Of a stretch of DNA of 64,000 bases, positions 8,940-17,541 are shown in pieces; position 1 is the first letter of the stretch; every line of letters starts with the position of its first letter. The position numbers were made by a program, and so were the translations under genes. Source of the DNA: an uncultured Prevotellaceae bacterium. Lineage in GTDB: Bacteria; Bacteroidota; Bacteroidia; Bacteroidales; Bacteroidaceae. The stretch lies in NCBI GenBank assembly GCA_946540735.1, contig CAMNIN010000013.1:1-64000 (forward strand), written 5' to 3'. Below the pieces are notes generated by a model. The model made no database searches. It had not been told where the DNA came from and saw only the letters and a program-made list of their open reading frames with translations.

Positions 8940-9098
8940 TTGGTACACTTCTGAGTCGTAAATTTATGTCAGAGAGGGATGGCGCGTATCGCTACGGGCG
9001 GGAAACACCCCTGCTGACAATCAACACTATACACAAACATTATGAATTATCTTTCCCTTTTTCTCCCGCCCTCCATTTCGTGAAACACGGGACTTGAT

Positions 9099-9171
9099 AA
9101 ATCGGCGAGCCGCATCAAACGTCGTGAGGCGATGCCTGCACTCTCTGTTTGTCACGGCTAAACGCCGATTT
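9099..9171. other. Long bulged stem in a gene-free region, candidate structured RNA
   Basis: The 452-bp gap 8884-9335 holds no credible gene. Within it, AAATCGGCG (9099-9107) pairs with CGCCGATTT (9163-9171), and the adjoining AGCCG (9108-9112) pairs with CGGCT (9155-9159), leaving a single AAA bulge: 14 bp in all. The enclosed 42 nt can form a smaller CATC/GATG stem. The plus-strand helix runs into TTTCTTTT. This would fit a small RNA ending in a terminator, or a remnant of a repeat; no promoter of good quality is visible upstream. Confidence 0.4.
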
Positions 9172-9214
9172 TCTTTTGCAAAGGTAAGGGTCTTTCCGCT
9201 TTCTTGCTATACCG

Positions 9215-9245
9215 AAAACAAGGTAAAATGGCGATACCTTGTTTT
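9215..9245. repeat. Perfect 11-bp inverted repeat
   Basis: AAAACAAGGTA (9215-9225) and TACCTTGTTTT (9235-9245) are exact reverse complements around a 9-nt loop. It could be a terminator for anything transcribed from the left or an operator for the envelope operon that begins at 9336, whose TAACTTTG -7 box lies at 9306-9313. Confidence 0.7.
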
Positions 9246-9335
9246 TGTGATATTTTTTCTTGAACTTTTTCGTATGACAAAAGAGGATTATTCAGAAAAA
9301 AACCTTAACTTTGCATAAATCAAATACGTACTGTT

Positions 9336-9824
9336 ATGGCTTTATCCAAAAACTCTATGATGGCAGGCGAGGAGGTGATCTGCGAGGCCCGGTTCCATTA
9401 CATGCTCTACTGGTTGCCCATGCTTCTCGTGCTTCTTGCCGTGGTGCTGCCCTTCATCAGCATCGGAGAAGACACCTTGAAGATAAGACTGATTTTCAGT
9501 GGCGTCTTCCTCATCCTGGCCGCTTTGTGGTACCTGGTGATCAACAACGGCAAGAAATTCGTGCTCACCAATAAGCGGATTATCCTCAAGACGGGTATCA
9601 TCATGCGCAACTCCAAGGAACTCATGCTGCGGAAGTGCGAAAGCATCAATGTCGTGCAGAGCATCGTCGGACGTATCCTCAATTATGGGGATGTGATCGT
9701 CTCTACAGGAGAGGAGAAAGACGTCTTCAAATACATTTGGGACCCAATGGGATTCAGTACCAAAGTGAATGAGCAGATCGATAAGATCAGTATGGCTTCC
9801 AAACCGCAAGAACTCACAATCTAA
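9336..9824 (+). CDS. Membrane protein with bacterial PH domain
   Basis: A 162-residue protein with two membrane segments near residues 27-47 and 52-70 (YWLPMLLVLLAVVLPF, IFSGVFLILAALWYLVI). The soluble C-terminal part has the bacterial PH (YdbS-like) pattern: FVLTNKRIILKTGIIMRNSKELMLRKCESINVVQSIVGRILNYGDVIVSTG. These proteins are membrane-associated adaptors of poorly known role. It is the first gene of a tightly packed plus-strand operon; the M48 protease gene follows after 11 bp. TAACTTTG at 9306-9313 supplies the -7 box, with no clear -33. The domain call is firm; the function is not. Confidence 0.8.
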   Translation: MALSKNSMMAGEEVICEARFHYMLYWLPMLLVLLAVVLPFISIGEDTLKIRLIFSGVFLILAALWYLVINNGKKFVLTNKRIILKTGIIMRNSKELMLRKCESINVVQSIVGRILNYGDVIVSTGEEKDVFKYIWDPMGFSTKVNEQIDKISMASKPQELTI

Positions 9825-9835
9825 AAGCAAAAGAT

Positions 9836-10741
9836 ATGAAAAGGACTTCAAACCTACTGCTGGTGTTGCTGGCAGTGATTCTCACAGCGTGTGGGGGAAC
9901 CTCACGCACCGTACCCGTGACAGGGCGTAAGCAAACCGTTTACAGCGACAACGCTACATTCCTCTCGCAAAGTCTGACAGAGTACAGTAGCTATGTGAAA
10001 AGCGCCAAACTCTCAACCAATGCCAACAACACTGCCATGGTGAGGCGTGTGGGACAGCGGTTGGCCAATGCCGTGGAGACCTACTTGAAAAACAATGGTT
10101 ATGCCGACGAGGTGAGGAACTATAACTGGGAGTTCAACCTCGTGCAGGACAAGCAGGCCAATGCCTTCTGCATGCCTGGTGGAAAAATCGTGGTCTATGA
10201 GGGACTGCTGCCCATCACGCAGACAGAACCCGCACTGGCCATCGTCCTGGGACATGAGATCGCTCATGCCGTCGCTTACCACTCGTCTGAGCAATACCAG
10301 AACGAGATCAAAAAGCAGACCATCGGGCAAATCGGAGGCGCTGTGCTTTCCGCCGCTGGCATGGGGGTCAATACGGCCAATACCATCTCACAACTCTATG
10401 GACTGGGGTCGCAGATGGCTACGCTGAAATACTCACGCGGACATGAGACGGAGGCTGACCATATCGGACTGATCTTCGCGGCCATGGCCGGATATGACCC
10501 CAACGAGGCTGTCACCTTCTGGCAGAGAATGGCGCAGTCGGGCGGCAGCGGCACACCCACCTGGTTGAGCACGCACCCCTCCGACGCACAGCGCATCGCC
10601 AACATCAACAAGCTGCTGCCTGAGGCCATGAAATACTATAACGCTGCAAAAGGGAACACTACCACTACCACGACAAAGAAAAAAACGACCAAATCCACGG
10701 CCAAGACGCCCAAGACATCAGGCACTTTCCGTGTGAAATAA
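9836..10741 (+). CDS. M48-family metalloprotease, lipoprotein
   Basis: A 301-residue protein with a lipoprotein signal ending in the lipobox LTAC (Cys19 acylated), so it is periplasmic and membrane-tethered. The zinc-protease core is clear: HEIAH (HExxH) near residue 143, and a downstream HETEADHIGL helix supplying the third zinc ligand. These features place it with the BepA/LoiP-like M48 proteases that handle outer-membrane protein quality control. The C terminus is low-complexity (TTTTTTKKKTTKSTAKTPKTS), probably disordered. It sits 11 bp after the PH-domain gene and 12 bp before the NfeD gene, so it probably shares their transcript. Confidence 0.88.
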   Translation: MKRTSNLLLVLLAVILTACGGTSRTVPVTGRKQTVYSDNATFLSQSLTEYSSYVKSAKLSTNANNTAMVRRVGQRLANAVETYLKNNGYADEVRNYNWEFNLVQDKQANAFCMPGGKIVVYEGLLPITQTEPALAIVLGHEIAHAVAYHSSEQYQNEIKKQTIGQIGGAVLSAAGMGVNTANTISQLYGLGSQMATLKYSRGHETEADHIGLIFAAMAGYDPNEAVTFWQRMAQSGGSGTPTWLSTHPSDAQRIANINKLLPEAMKYYNAAKGNTTTTTTKKKTTKSTAKTPKTSGTFRVK

Positions 10742-10753
10742 AATCCTTGCGCT

Positions 10754-11203
10754 ATGATCGATTTCCTGACACAAAACGTTTGGCTGATCTGGATCCTCGT
10801 ATCCGTACTGCTATTGATCCTTGAACTGTTCTCGGGCGACTTGTTCATCCTGTGCTTCTCCATCGGTGCTCTCGCTTCCTCTTTCACCGCCGCTCTCGGA
10901 ATGGGTGTCATACCACAACTCATCTCCATGGCCATCTGCTCACTGCTGAGTATCTATTTCATCCGCCCCGTCGCCTTGCGCTACCTGCATCGGAATGACG
11001 AGAACAGGGTGAGCAACGCCGATGCCATCATCGGACGTATCGGACGGGTGTCGGCCGAGATCGAGGCTGGCGGCTTCGGACGTGTGGCCATCGACGGCGA
11101 CGACTGGAAAGCACAGACTGCCGACGGCAGCGGAGTGGAAAAAGACGCCAGGGTGAAGGTTGTCGGACGAGAGAGCATCATCATCACCGTAGAGAAAATT
11201 TGA
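10754..11203 (+). CDS. NfeD-family membrane protein
   Basis: A 149-residue protein with three membrane segments in the first 80 residues, followed by a small soluble OB-fold-like domain (IIGRIGRVSAEIEAGGFGRVAIDGDDWKAQTADGSGVEKDARVKVVGRESIIITVEKI), which is the short NfeD architecture. NfeD proteins are encoded with SPFH proteins and are thought to bind or organise them in the membrane. That pairing holds here, because the SPFH gene begins 22 bp downstream. There is no ClpP-like protease domain, so it is the short form. Confidence 0.88.
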   Translation: MIDFLTQNVWLIWILVSVLLLILELFSGDLFILCFSIGALASSFTAALGMGVIPQLISMAICSLLSIYFIRPVALRYLHRNDENRVSNADAIIGRIGRVSAEIEAGGFGRVAIDGDDWKAQTADGSGVEKDARVKVVGRESIIITVEKI

Positions 11204-11225
11204 AGTAACTTAAACATTCCAAAAC

Positions 11226-12176
11226 ATGTCAACAACCATAACCGTTCTTATCGCCATCCTCGTGCTGGTCTTCGTACTGGCCAAGAAGACTCTGGTGATC
11301 ATCCCTCAGTCGGAAACCAAGATCATCGAGAGACTGGGAAAATACCATGCCACACTGCAACCGGGTATCAACATCATCATCCCCTTCATCGACAATGCCA
11401 AGAGCATCATCACGCTCAACAGAGGCAGATACGCCTACTCCAACAGCATCGACTTGAGAGAGCAGGTGTATGACTTCGACAAGCAGAACGTCATCACCAA
11501 GGATAATATCCAGATGCAGATCAATGCCCTGCTCTATTTCCAGATCGTGGACCCGTTCAAGGCTGTGTATGAGATCAGCAACCTGCCCAACGCCATTGAG
11601 AAACTTACGCAGACAACACTGCGTAACATCATCGGTGAGATGGAACTCGACCAGACGCTCACCTCCAGAGATACGGTGAACACCAAACTGCGGGCCGTGC
11701 TGGATGACGCCACCAACAAATGGGGCATCAAGGTCAACCGTGTCGAACTCCAGGATATCACTCCGCCACAAAGCGTGCTCCAGGCCATGGAGAAGCAGAT
11801 GCAGGCCGAACGCAACAAGCGTGCTGTCATCCTCACCAGCGAGGGCGAGAAACAATCGCAGATCCTGCAGTCAGAGGGTGACAAGGCTGCCACCATCAAC
11901 AGGGCTGAGGCTATGAAACAGCAGGCTATCCTCGAAGCAGAGGGTGTGGCGCAAGCCCGTATCCGCAAGGCAGAGGCAGAGGCCATCGCCATCAAGAAAA
12001 TCACCGAGGCTGTGGGCGACTCCACCAACCCTGCCAATTACCTCCTTGCCCAGAAGTATATCCAGATGATGGAGGAACTGGCCAGCGGTCAAGAGTCGAA
12101 GACGGTGTACCTGCCCTACGAGGCAACCAATCTCCTCGGCAGTCTTGGGGGAATCAAAGATCTGTTTAAACAATAA
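11226..12176 (+). CDS. SPFH/Band 7 (stomatin/paraslipin-like) protein
   Basis: A 316-residue protein with an N-terminal membrane anchor (VLIAILVLVFVLA), the SPFH core (IPQSETKIIERLGKYHATLQPGINIIIPFID; REQVYDFDKQNVITKDNIQMQINALLYFQIVDP) and a long charged coiled coil from about 175 to 265 rich in Ala, Glu and Gln (EKQMQAERNKRAVILTSEG). It lacks the flotillin C-terminal extension. Proteins of this type form large membrane rings and associate with proteases. It follows NfeD by 22 bp, the usual partner gene, and is followed 12 bp later by the WecB-like gene. Confidence 0.92.
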   Translation: MSTTITVLIAILVLVFVLAKKTLVIIPQSETKIIERLGKYHATLQPGINIIIPFIDNAKSIITLNRGRYAYSNSIDLREQVYDFDKQNVITKDNIQMQINALLYFQIVDPFKAVYEISNLPNAIEKLTQTTLRNIIGEMELDQTLTSRDTVNTKLRAVLDDATNKWGIKVNRVELQDITPPQSVLQAMEKQMQAERNKRAVILTSEGEKQSQILQSEGDKAATINRAEAMKQQAILEAEGVAQARIRKAEAEAIAIKKITEAVGDSTNPANYLLAQKYIQMMEELASGQESKTVYLPYEATNLLGSLGGIKDLFKQ

Positions 12177-12188
12177 TCGCTCACCGAC

Positions 12189-13283
12189 ATGAAAATATGT
12201 ATTGTGGCGGGTGCGCGGCCCAATTTCATCAAGGTGGCTCCGATCATGGCGGCCATCGACAAGGCTCGTGCCCAGGGACGTGACGTGGAATGCCGGCTGG
12301 TCTATGCGGGTATCGGTGCTGACAGCACCCTCGAGCAGTCGCTTTTCGACGACTTGCAGATGAGACGGCCCGACGTGTTCCTTGGCGTCGACTGCGTCAG
12401 TCTCAACGAACTGACAGGACGTGTGATGGGGGAGTTTGAGAAATATCTGGAGACCAATCCCACCGATGTGGTCATCGTGGTTGATGACCTGGCTTCGACC
12501 ATGGCGGCTGCCATCGTCACCAAGAAACAGGGTATACGGCTGGCTCATCTCGTGGCTGGCACGCGGTCGTTCGACATCAATATGCCAAAGGAAATCAACC
12601 GGTTGGTGATTGATGGCCTCTCCGACCTGCTGTTCACGGCTGGCGAGGGGGCAAGCCACACTGTCACGAGAGAAGGGGTGCAACGGTCGCAGATCTATCA
12701 GGTGGGAAATATCCTGATGGACACGCTGCGGGCCAATTACGCCCGGTTCCGCCGTCCGGAACTGATGGATAAATGGCAACTCGCCGATCAAGAGTACCTC
12801 GTCTTCACGCTGAACAGGAAAAAACTCATCGGCGACCGTGAGAATTTGCGCCTGATGCTCAAAGCCCTCCTCGAGGCTGCTGGCTCCACCCCGATCGTGG
12901 CTCCGTTGAGAGGGGCGGCAAGAGAGACCGTGGAGTCTTTGCTGGCCACCATCAACCTGCCGCTTGACTCGGTGCATGTGTGCGACCCGATGGGTTATCT
13001 GGAGTTTGGCTACCTCACGGCTCATGCCAAGGGCATCGTGACCGACTCGGGCAATGTGGCGGAGGAGGCTACATTCAACGGGGTTCCTTGTGCCACGCTC
13101 AACAGTTACACAGAACATATCGAGACGGTGCGCCAGGGATCGAATGTCCTCGTGGGCGAAGATCCGCAATGCCTGCGTGAGACCGTGACCGATATGGTGG
13201 CCGGACAATGGAAGAAATGCAGCATCCCCGACCGTTGGGATGGACGGTCGGCCGAGCGTATCGTACAGATCTTGCTGTCGTGA
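12189..13283 (+). CDS. Divergent UDP-GlcNAc 2-epimerase-like (WecB fold) protein
   Basis: A 364-residue protein with the fold and length of non-hydrolysing UDP-GlcNAc 2-epimerases, which interconvert UDP-GlcNAc and UDP-ManNAc. Family landmarks remain: GARPNFIKVAPI at the start, MPKEINRLV near 132, GNILMDTL near 173, and VTDSGNVAEEATFNGVPCATL with TEHIETV near the end. Expected catalytic positions differ: HTGQHYD is YAGIGAD, HVEAGLR is HLVAGTR (Glu to Val at 122) and the HR of the nucleotide loop is NR (Asn209). It may be inactive or act on another substrate. It closes the envelope operon and converges with cobC 15 bp away. I give no symbol because of these changes. Confidence 0.75.
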   Translation: MKICIVAGARPNFIKVAPIMAAIDKARAQGRDVECRLVYAGIGADSTLEQSLFDDLQMRRPDVFLGVDCVSLNELTGRVMGEFEKYLETNPTDVVIVVDDLASTMAAAIVTKKQGIRLAHLVAGTRSFDINMPKEINRLVIDGLSDLLFTAGEGASHTVTREGVQRSQIYQVGNILMDTLRANYARFRRPELMDKWQLADQEYLVFTLNRKKLIGDRENLRLMLKALLEAAGSTPIVAPLRGAARETVESLLATINLPLDSVHVCDPMGYLEFGYLTAHAKGIVTDSGNVAEEATFNGVPCATLNSYTEHIETVRQGSNVLVGEDPQCLRETVTDMVAGQWKKCSIPDRWDGRSAERIVQILLS

Positions 13284-13298
13284 GTAGAAGGACGGGGG

Positions 13299-13826
13299 TC
13301 AGATGACGATTTCCATCACACCTCCAAACGCTACGAGATGACGGAAAGCATCCGCTTCATCATACATGCCGGCATAAAGACCGGCACTGACCAGCACACC
13401 GCCATGGGCGAATACCGCCACATGGCGGTGTGCTTTTGTGCGCAGCTCATCCAGGAAACTGGAGACGCGGCTGTAGAGCATGGGGAAACTCTCGCCGCCA
13501 GTGGCTGGCAGGTGCATGTAGTCGTCATACCAGCGTTGCAGGGCCTCGTCGCGGATCTCATCATAGCGCTGCATTTCCCATTCTCCCATGTTCATCTCCT
13601 TCAGACGGTCGTCGATCACCGCATCAGGAAAACCGCAATAGGCGGCCAGCATCCGGGCTCTTGTCAGCGGGGAGGTGTATGCCTGGTCGAACACTTTTCC
13701 TGCAAGCAACTGCCGGGTGGCGTGGGCTTCGGCTTCAAAGGTGGATGCAACGGGGACGTCGCTCCATCCATAGCAGGTGCCTTTGGGCACCGCTACGCTG
13801 GTGTGGCGGATCAGGGTTACTCTCAT
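13299..13826 (-). CDS. cobC: Alpha-ribazole phosphatase (histidine phosphatase family)
   Basis: The track extends to 13907, but the family N terminus MRVTLIRHTS starts at 13826, overlapping the cobS stop by 4 bp, and gives 175 residues. The RHT motif at residues 7-9 carries the phospho-accepting His; the second His lies in FAHGGV near 141, and SPLTRAR is the usual substrate loop. In this context it removes the 5' phosphate of alpha-ribazole phosphate or of adenosylcobalamin phosphate. It is the last gene of cobUTSC. The histidine-phosphatase fold is sure; the substrate follows from context. Confidence 0.85.
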   Translation of the reverse strand: MRVTLIRHTSVAVPKGTCYGWSDVPVASTFEAEAHATRQLLAGKVFDQAYTSPLTRARMLAAYCGFPDAVIDDRLKEMNMGEWEMQRYDEIRDEALQRWYDDYMHLPATGGESFPMLYSRVSSFLDELRTKAHRHVAVFAHGGVLVSAGLYAGMYDEADAFRHLVAFGGVMEIVI

Positions 13827-14641
13827 TGGCAAACGATGTAATAATGGTTCAAAGCGCAGGCTGTGAGGTAGACACTCAGTTCGACCAACAAGAACAAGGC
13901 TCCGCAACAGTCGCCTGTATAGCCGCGCAGGGTGCGCAAGATTTTCAGGTAGAGGAAATACATCACAAGGCAGGGAATAAACATCAGCAGTTCCCAGCGG
14001 TAGAGCAATCCGGGTGCCCAGAACACCAGAGGCAGGATCGGCAGCAGACCCTGCAGGGCCAGGAAAATGCTGCTGGCCATGCTGATGGGCCGGTAGACGA
14101 CCCGAGCCTTGGCTTCTTCTTCCTTGCGGGCATAGGGCATCATCTGTATCAGTTGGCTCGACAGCATCTTGGCGAAAGGATCGGCTGCCAGGATGAGCAA
14201 TGCTGCATCAAGGCGAGGCAGGTTGGATAGACTGCCGAAGAGCAGGGCAAAATAGACGATTAGACCGAGTACGCCGTAGGTGCCGATGCGGGAGTCTTTC
14301 ATGATGTCGAGCACGCGTTGCCTGTCATTCCCGCCACCTCCGAAACCGTCGCAGAAATCTGCCAGACCGTCCTCATGCAGGCCGCCTGTCACCAGAAGGC
14401 GCACCAGGATGGCCAGGATCACGGCCACCGGATAGGGGAAAACCATGCTCCCGAAATAAAGCGTGGCGGCCATGACTCCTCCTGTCAACCAGCCGGCTAA
14501 AGGCCAGAACTCCACAACGGCGCGGTAGCTCTCCTGGGGTGGTTGGTAGATGCGCCAGAATGGCAAGCGGGTGAAAAAGATCAGCGCAGCCCAGGCGTTC
14601 TGATACCATTTAGAAGTATTTAGTGATATTCGCATTTTCAA
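13823..14641 (-). CDS. cobS: Adenosylcobinamide-GDP ribazoletransferase (cobalamin synthase)
   Basis: A 272-residue integral membrane protein with six to seven hydrophobic segments. The family signature GGLHEDGLADFCDGFGGG is present near residue 88, together with the FFTRLPFW and FWPLAGWLTGG stretches of the N-terminal region. CobS joins adenosylcobinamide-GDP to alpha-ribazole or its phosphate, the last joining step of cobalamin synthesis, at the cytoplasmic membrane. Its ORF start overlaps the end of cobT by 32 bp; ATG 14635 is an alternative two codons in. It overlaps cobC by 4 bp, which implies translational coupling through the set. Confidence 0.93.
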   Translation of the reverse strand: MKMRISLNTSKWYQNAWAALIFFTRLPFWRIYQPPQESYRAVVEFWPLAGWLTGGVMAATLYFGSMVFPYPVAVILAILVRLLVTGGLHEDGLADFCDGFGGGGNDRQRVLDIMKDSRIGTYGVLGLIVYFALLFGSLSNLPRLDAALLILAADPFAKMLSSQLIQMMPYARKEEEAKARVVYRPISMASSIFLALQGLLPILPLVFWAPGLLYRWELLMFIPCLVMYFLYLKILRTLRGYTGDCCGALFLLVELSVYLTACALNHYYIVCQ

Positions 14642-15656
14642 AATTGTTCATTTCATTGATCATCCTGACAGCACTTTCCAGGATGGGATAGGCACAGAGT
14701 GCTCCTGTGCCCTCGCCCAGACAGAGGTCGAGCTGCAGGATCGGACGGACACCCAGGTGTGAGATGAGAAGACGGTGACCTGGTTCGCTGCCGCAGTGAC
14801 CGAAGACGGCATAGTCGAGCACTTGGGGATAGAGGGCTGAGGCTCCGAGCATGCAGGCCGACATGATGAAACCGTCGACCAGAATGATCATGCGCTTCTC
14901 GGCAGCACGCAGCATCGCACCGATGGCTCCCACCATCTCGAATCCACCGAAATAGCGGAGCAGGAAAGGCACGTCTTCTTTCCCGTATACCGACAGAAAG
15001 TGGTCTTGAGCTTGCTTGAGGAGTTCGTATTTGCGGCGGACACCATCCCGGTCGAGACCCGAACCGGCGCCCACACAGATGTCGAGGGGCGTATTGCAGA
15101 GCACGCTGACCCAGATGCTGGAGGGTGAGGTGTTGGCAATACCCATCTCGCCGATGCAGATGACATTGCAGCCTTCGGAGTGGCACTGGTCGACCAGTTC
15201 GGCTCCAGTGGCAAGGGCTTGCTCGAACTGTTCCTCGCTCATGGCCGGACCTTCCATGAAGTCTTTGGTGCCCCAGTCTATCTTGTGATTGAGGATGCCG
15301 GGGCAGGCCGTGAGATCATGGTCGACACCCATGTCGATGATTCTCAGGTCGAAATGATGCTGACGGCAGAACATGTTGACTCCACCACCGCCCTTGCTGA
15401 AATTGATCATCTGCTGCCAGGTCACCTCGCGGGGTGATTTGCTCACCCCATGGCGCTCGATGCCATGATCACCGCCCATCAGCAGATGGCAGGGATGGAT
15501 GAGGGTAGGGCAGAGCGTGCGCTGGATCAGACAGGTCTGGCGGGCAAGTGCTTCCAAAAAACCAAGGGAGCCCTTGGGCTTGTTAAGGTTGTCAATCTTG
15601 TGGTTGATGGCCTCGACCATGCCGTGGTCGAGGCTTTCGATATGGTATTCTCTCAT
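14610..15656 (-). CDS. cobT: Nicotinate-nucleotide-dimethylbenzimidazole phosphoribosyltransferase
   Basis: A 348-residue protein of normal CobT length. It shows the N-terminal LNKPKGSLGFLE motif, GGDHGIERHGVSKSPREVTWQQMINF, the glycine-rich GGGGVNMF segment and the catalytic Glu in LCLGEGTGA near 320. CobT transfers the ribosyl phosphate of nicotinate mononucleotide to the lower-ligand base to make alpha-ribazole phosphate; the base used cannot be told from sequence. Cytoplasmic. It starts 3 bp after the cobU stop and overlaps cobS, so the genes form one operon. Confidence 0.95.
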   Translation of the reverse strand: MREYHIESLDHGMVEAINHKIDNLNKPKGSLGFLEALARQTCLIQRTLCPTLIHPCHLLMGGDHGIERHGVSKSPREVTWQQMINFSKGGGGVNMFCRQHHFDLRIIDMGVDHDLTACPGILNHKIDWGTKDFMEGPAMSEEQFEQALATGAELVDQCHSEGCNVICIGEMGIANTSPSSIWVSVLCNTPLDICVGAGSGLDRDGVRRKYELLKQAQDHFLSVYGKEDVPFLLRYFGGFEMVGAIGAMLRAAEKRMIILVDGFIMSACMLGASALYPQVLDYAVFGHCGSEPGHRLLISHLGVRPILQLDLCLGEGTGALCAYPILESAVRMINEMNNFENANITKYF

Positions 15657-15659
15657 GAC

Positions 15660-16190
15660 TTAACTTTTGATGATGACAGGGATTCCACTGACCATGAGCA
15701 CCACCTCGTCGGCCTGTGACGCCACATACTGGTTCATCCATCCTTCAAGGTCGGTGAAACGGCGCTGAAGGGCATTGACACTAACACCACCCCATCCGAT
15801 TTCGTTGGTGACGAAGATGAATGTGGCGTCTTGGGTGGTCAGACGGTCAAACTCCGCCTTTACCTCTGCCAGGACCAGCTCGACATCGGGTAGGGTGTCG
15901 TCACCCGATGAGGCTCCATAGAAGTAGTTGGTACACCACAGCGTGATACAGTCGACGAGCACCACGCTGTGGGTGAAGTCGTGACGGCTCAGGTACTTCT
16001 CTTCCTCGATGTTGGTCCATTGACGCCCGCGCCGTGCTTGATGGAGCTCGACACGGTGGCGGAATTCCTCATCCCACACATGTGCGGTGGCTAAGTAGAC
16101 GGGATGGTCGCTGAGTTTGAGGGCGAGCTGTTCGGCGTAGGCGCTCTTGCCCGACCGTTGCCCGCCTGTGATCATGATTATTTTGGTCAT
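15660..16190 (-). CDS. cobU: Adenosylcobinamide kinase / adenosylcobinamide-phosphate guanylyltransferase
   Basis: The track start at 16208 adds six residues; MTKIIMITGGQRSGKS at 16190 is the family N terminus, giving 176 residues. The P-loop GGQRSGKS is intact, followed by the His/Arg region HQARRGRQWTNIEEE that contains the guanylylated His of the family, and FVTNEIGWGG. CobU phosphorylates adenosylcobinamide and adds GMP. It opens the cobUTSC operon. TACTTTTG on the minus strand lies 5 nt before the ATG, so the transcript may be nearly leaderless. I found no cobalamin riboswitch upstream. Confidence 0.92.
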   Translation of the reverse strand: MTKIIMITGGQRSGKSAYAEQLALKLSDHPVYLATAHVWDEEFRHRVELHQARRGRQWTNIEEEKYLSRHDFTHSVVLVDCITLWCTNYFYGASSGDDTLPDVELVLAEVKAEFDRLTTQDATFIFVTNEIGWGGVSVNALQRRFTDLEGWMNQYVASQADEVVLMVSGIPVIIKS

Positions 16191-16364
16191 CAGGCCAAAA
16201 GTACACATTATTTTTACTAATCCATGACTTTTGGGCTGAAAAATTACTCAAAACATGTTCTATAACATAAAAAGGGGTGCCTTCCTTGGTCGTGTCGTTT
16301 TTTTTTTATTATTTTGCAAAAGATATCCGTGATCACCAATTCACCCCGGGAAAATTTTTCAATT

Positions 16365-17528
16365 ATGTTCAGGAAAATCGGTTTATGGTTTGCCGCTGCG
16401 GCAATGACGGTGTCAGCCTCCGCTCAGACTTTGGAACGGAGCCAGACATTCGATAACATGTATGTCGGCATCAATGGAGGCGTGGCGGCAAAAGCCACAG
16501 GAAACAAATGGCTCGACAACCTCAATCCGCATTTCGGAATGCGGATCGGACGATGGTTCACACCGGTTTTCGGTCTCGCGGCCGACGGGACGGCTTATTT
16601 GTCCAATAAGCCTTATCTCTCCACGGCAACGGCTATCCGTGCCACCAATGTGTCGCTGTTGGGAACCGTGAATTTCACCAACTGGTTTGGTGGCTATAAA
16701 GGTGCGCCACGTACCGTCGAGGTGGTGGGACTCTACGGCATCGGATGGGGGCATTTGTTCCGCAACTCCAGCAAATTGTATCCGCAACGTGCAGAAGTAT
16801 ACGTCAATAACAAGAATGGTGCCGTGGCCTATCAGCCCGCCAACAAATGGACCTCTAAGGCCGCCATCGACCTGGCCTTCAATTTCGGACGCCAGAAGCA
16901 GTGGCAGTTCTATATCGAACCGTCAGTCACGTGGGTCTTCCTGGGCACCGACCGGCAACCTGTCGCTCAGAAAACGCACGGCCTGTCGTTCAGCGACCAG
17001 CAACCGCGCTATACACTCAACAACATGGCCGTGCAGGTCAGTGGGGGATTTATTTATCATCTCCCTAACTCCAACGGCACCCATCACTTCAAACTGGCAG
17101 GTCCCGACATGAGTGAGATCAACCGGCTCAATGGCGTGATCAACCAGTTGCGCGACGACCTGGCCCGGAAACCCAAGGAGAGAGAAGTGGTCAAGGAGGT
17201 GATCAAAGAGGTGGTGAAGGAAGTGCAGGTGCCTGGAAAGGAGGTGAAGGTGGAGAACCTGGTGTTCGTGACTTTCGCACAGGGCAAGTCAGTGCTTGGC
17301 AAAGAGGCCATGGCGGCACTCGACATCGTGAAGCCCGGCTCTCATGTGCAGGTTGTGGGCACAGCCTCGCCCGAGGGTAATCCAGAGGCCAATCAGAAAC
17401 TCTCACAGGCTCGCGCTGATGCCGTGGCGGCTTATCTCACAGAGCGCGGAGTGGTGGTCGACGAGGCCACCGGACAAGGAGTGCAAGGCACAACATCCAA
17501 CCGCCTGGCCATAGTTTATGTGAAATAA
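16365..17528 (+). CDS. OmpA-family outer-membrane protein with Lys/Glu/Val-rich linker
   Basis: ATG 16365 ([14 protein letters not shown]) gives a proper signal peptide ending SASAQ, so the 17 extra residues of the track are dropped; 387 residues remain. Residues about 25-245 look like an eight-strand barrel with Trp/Phe-rich strands ([17 protein letters not shown]). A charged linker with repeated KEV units ([15 protein letters not shown]) connects to an OmpA-like peptidoglycan-binding domain ([51 protein letters not shown]). It anchors the outer membrane to the cell wall. It is a divergent paralogue of the OmpA-like gene at 32471. lptB follows 13 bp later. A TATTTTGC -7-like box lies near 16309. 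Confidence 0.85.
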   Translation: MFRKIGLWFAAAAMTVSASAQTLERSQTFDNMYVGINGGVAAKATGNKWLDNLNPHFGMRIGRWFTPVFGLAADGTAYLSNKPYLSTATAIRATNVSLLGTVNFTNWFGGYKGAPRTVEVVGLYGIGWGHLFRNSSKLYPQRAEVYVNNKNGAVAYQPANKWTSKAAIDLAFNFGRQKQWQFYIEPSVTWVFLGTDRQPVAQKTHGLSFSDQQPRYTLNNMAVQVSGGFIYHLPNSNGTHHFKLAGPDMSEINRLNGVINQLRDDLARKPKEREVVKEVIKEVVKEVQVPGKEVKVENLVFVTFAQGKSVLGKEAMAALDIVKPGSHVQVVGTASPEGNPEANQKLSQARADAVAAYLTERGVVVDEATGQGVQGTTSNRLAIVYVK

Positions 17529-17541
17529 CGACAACTTTTTT

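Noticed and set aside
9094-9318. 74-residue ORF with a TTG start
   Set aside because: No start signal or family, and it covers the bulged helix and the hairpin, which look non-coding.
16191-16360. Cobalamin riboswitch upstream of cobU
   Set aside because: No B12 box or conserved stem was seen in the leader.
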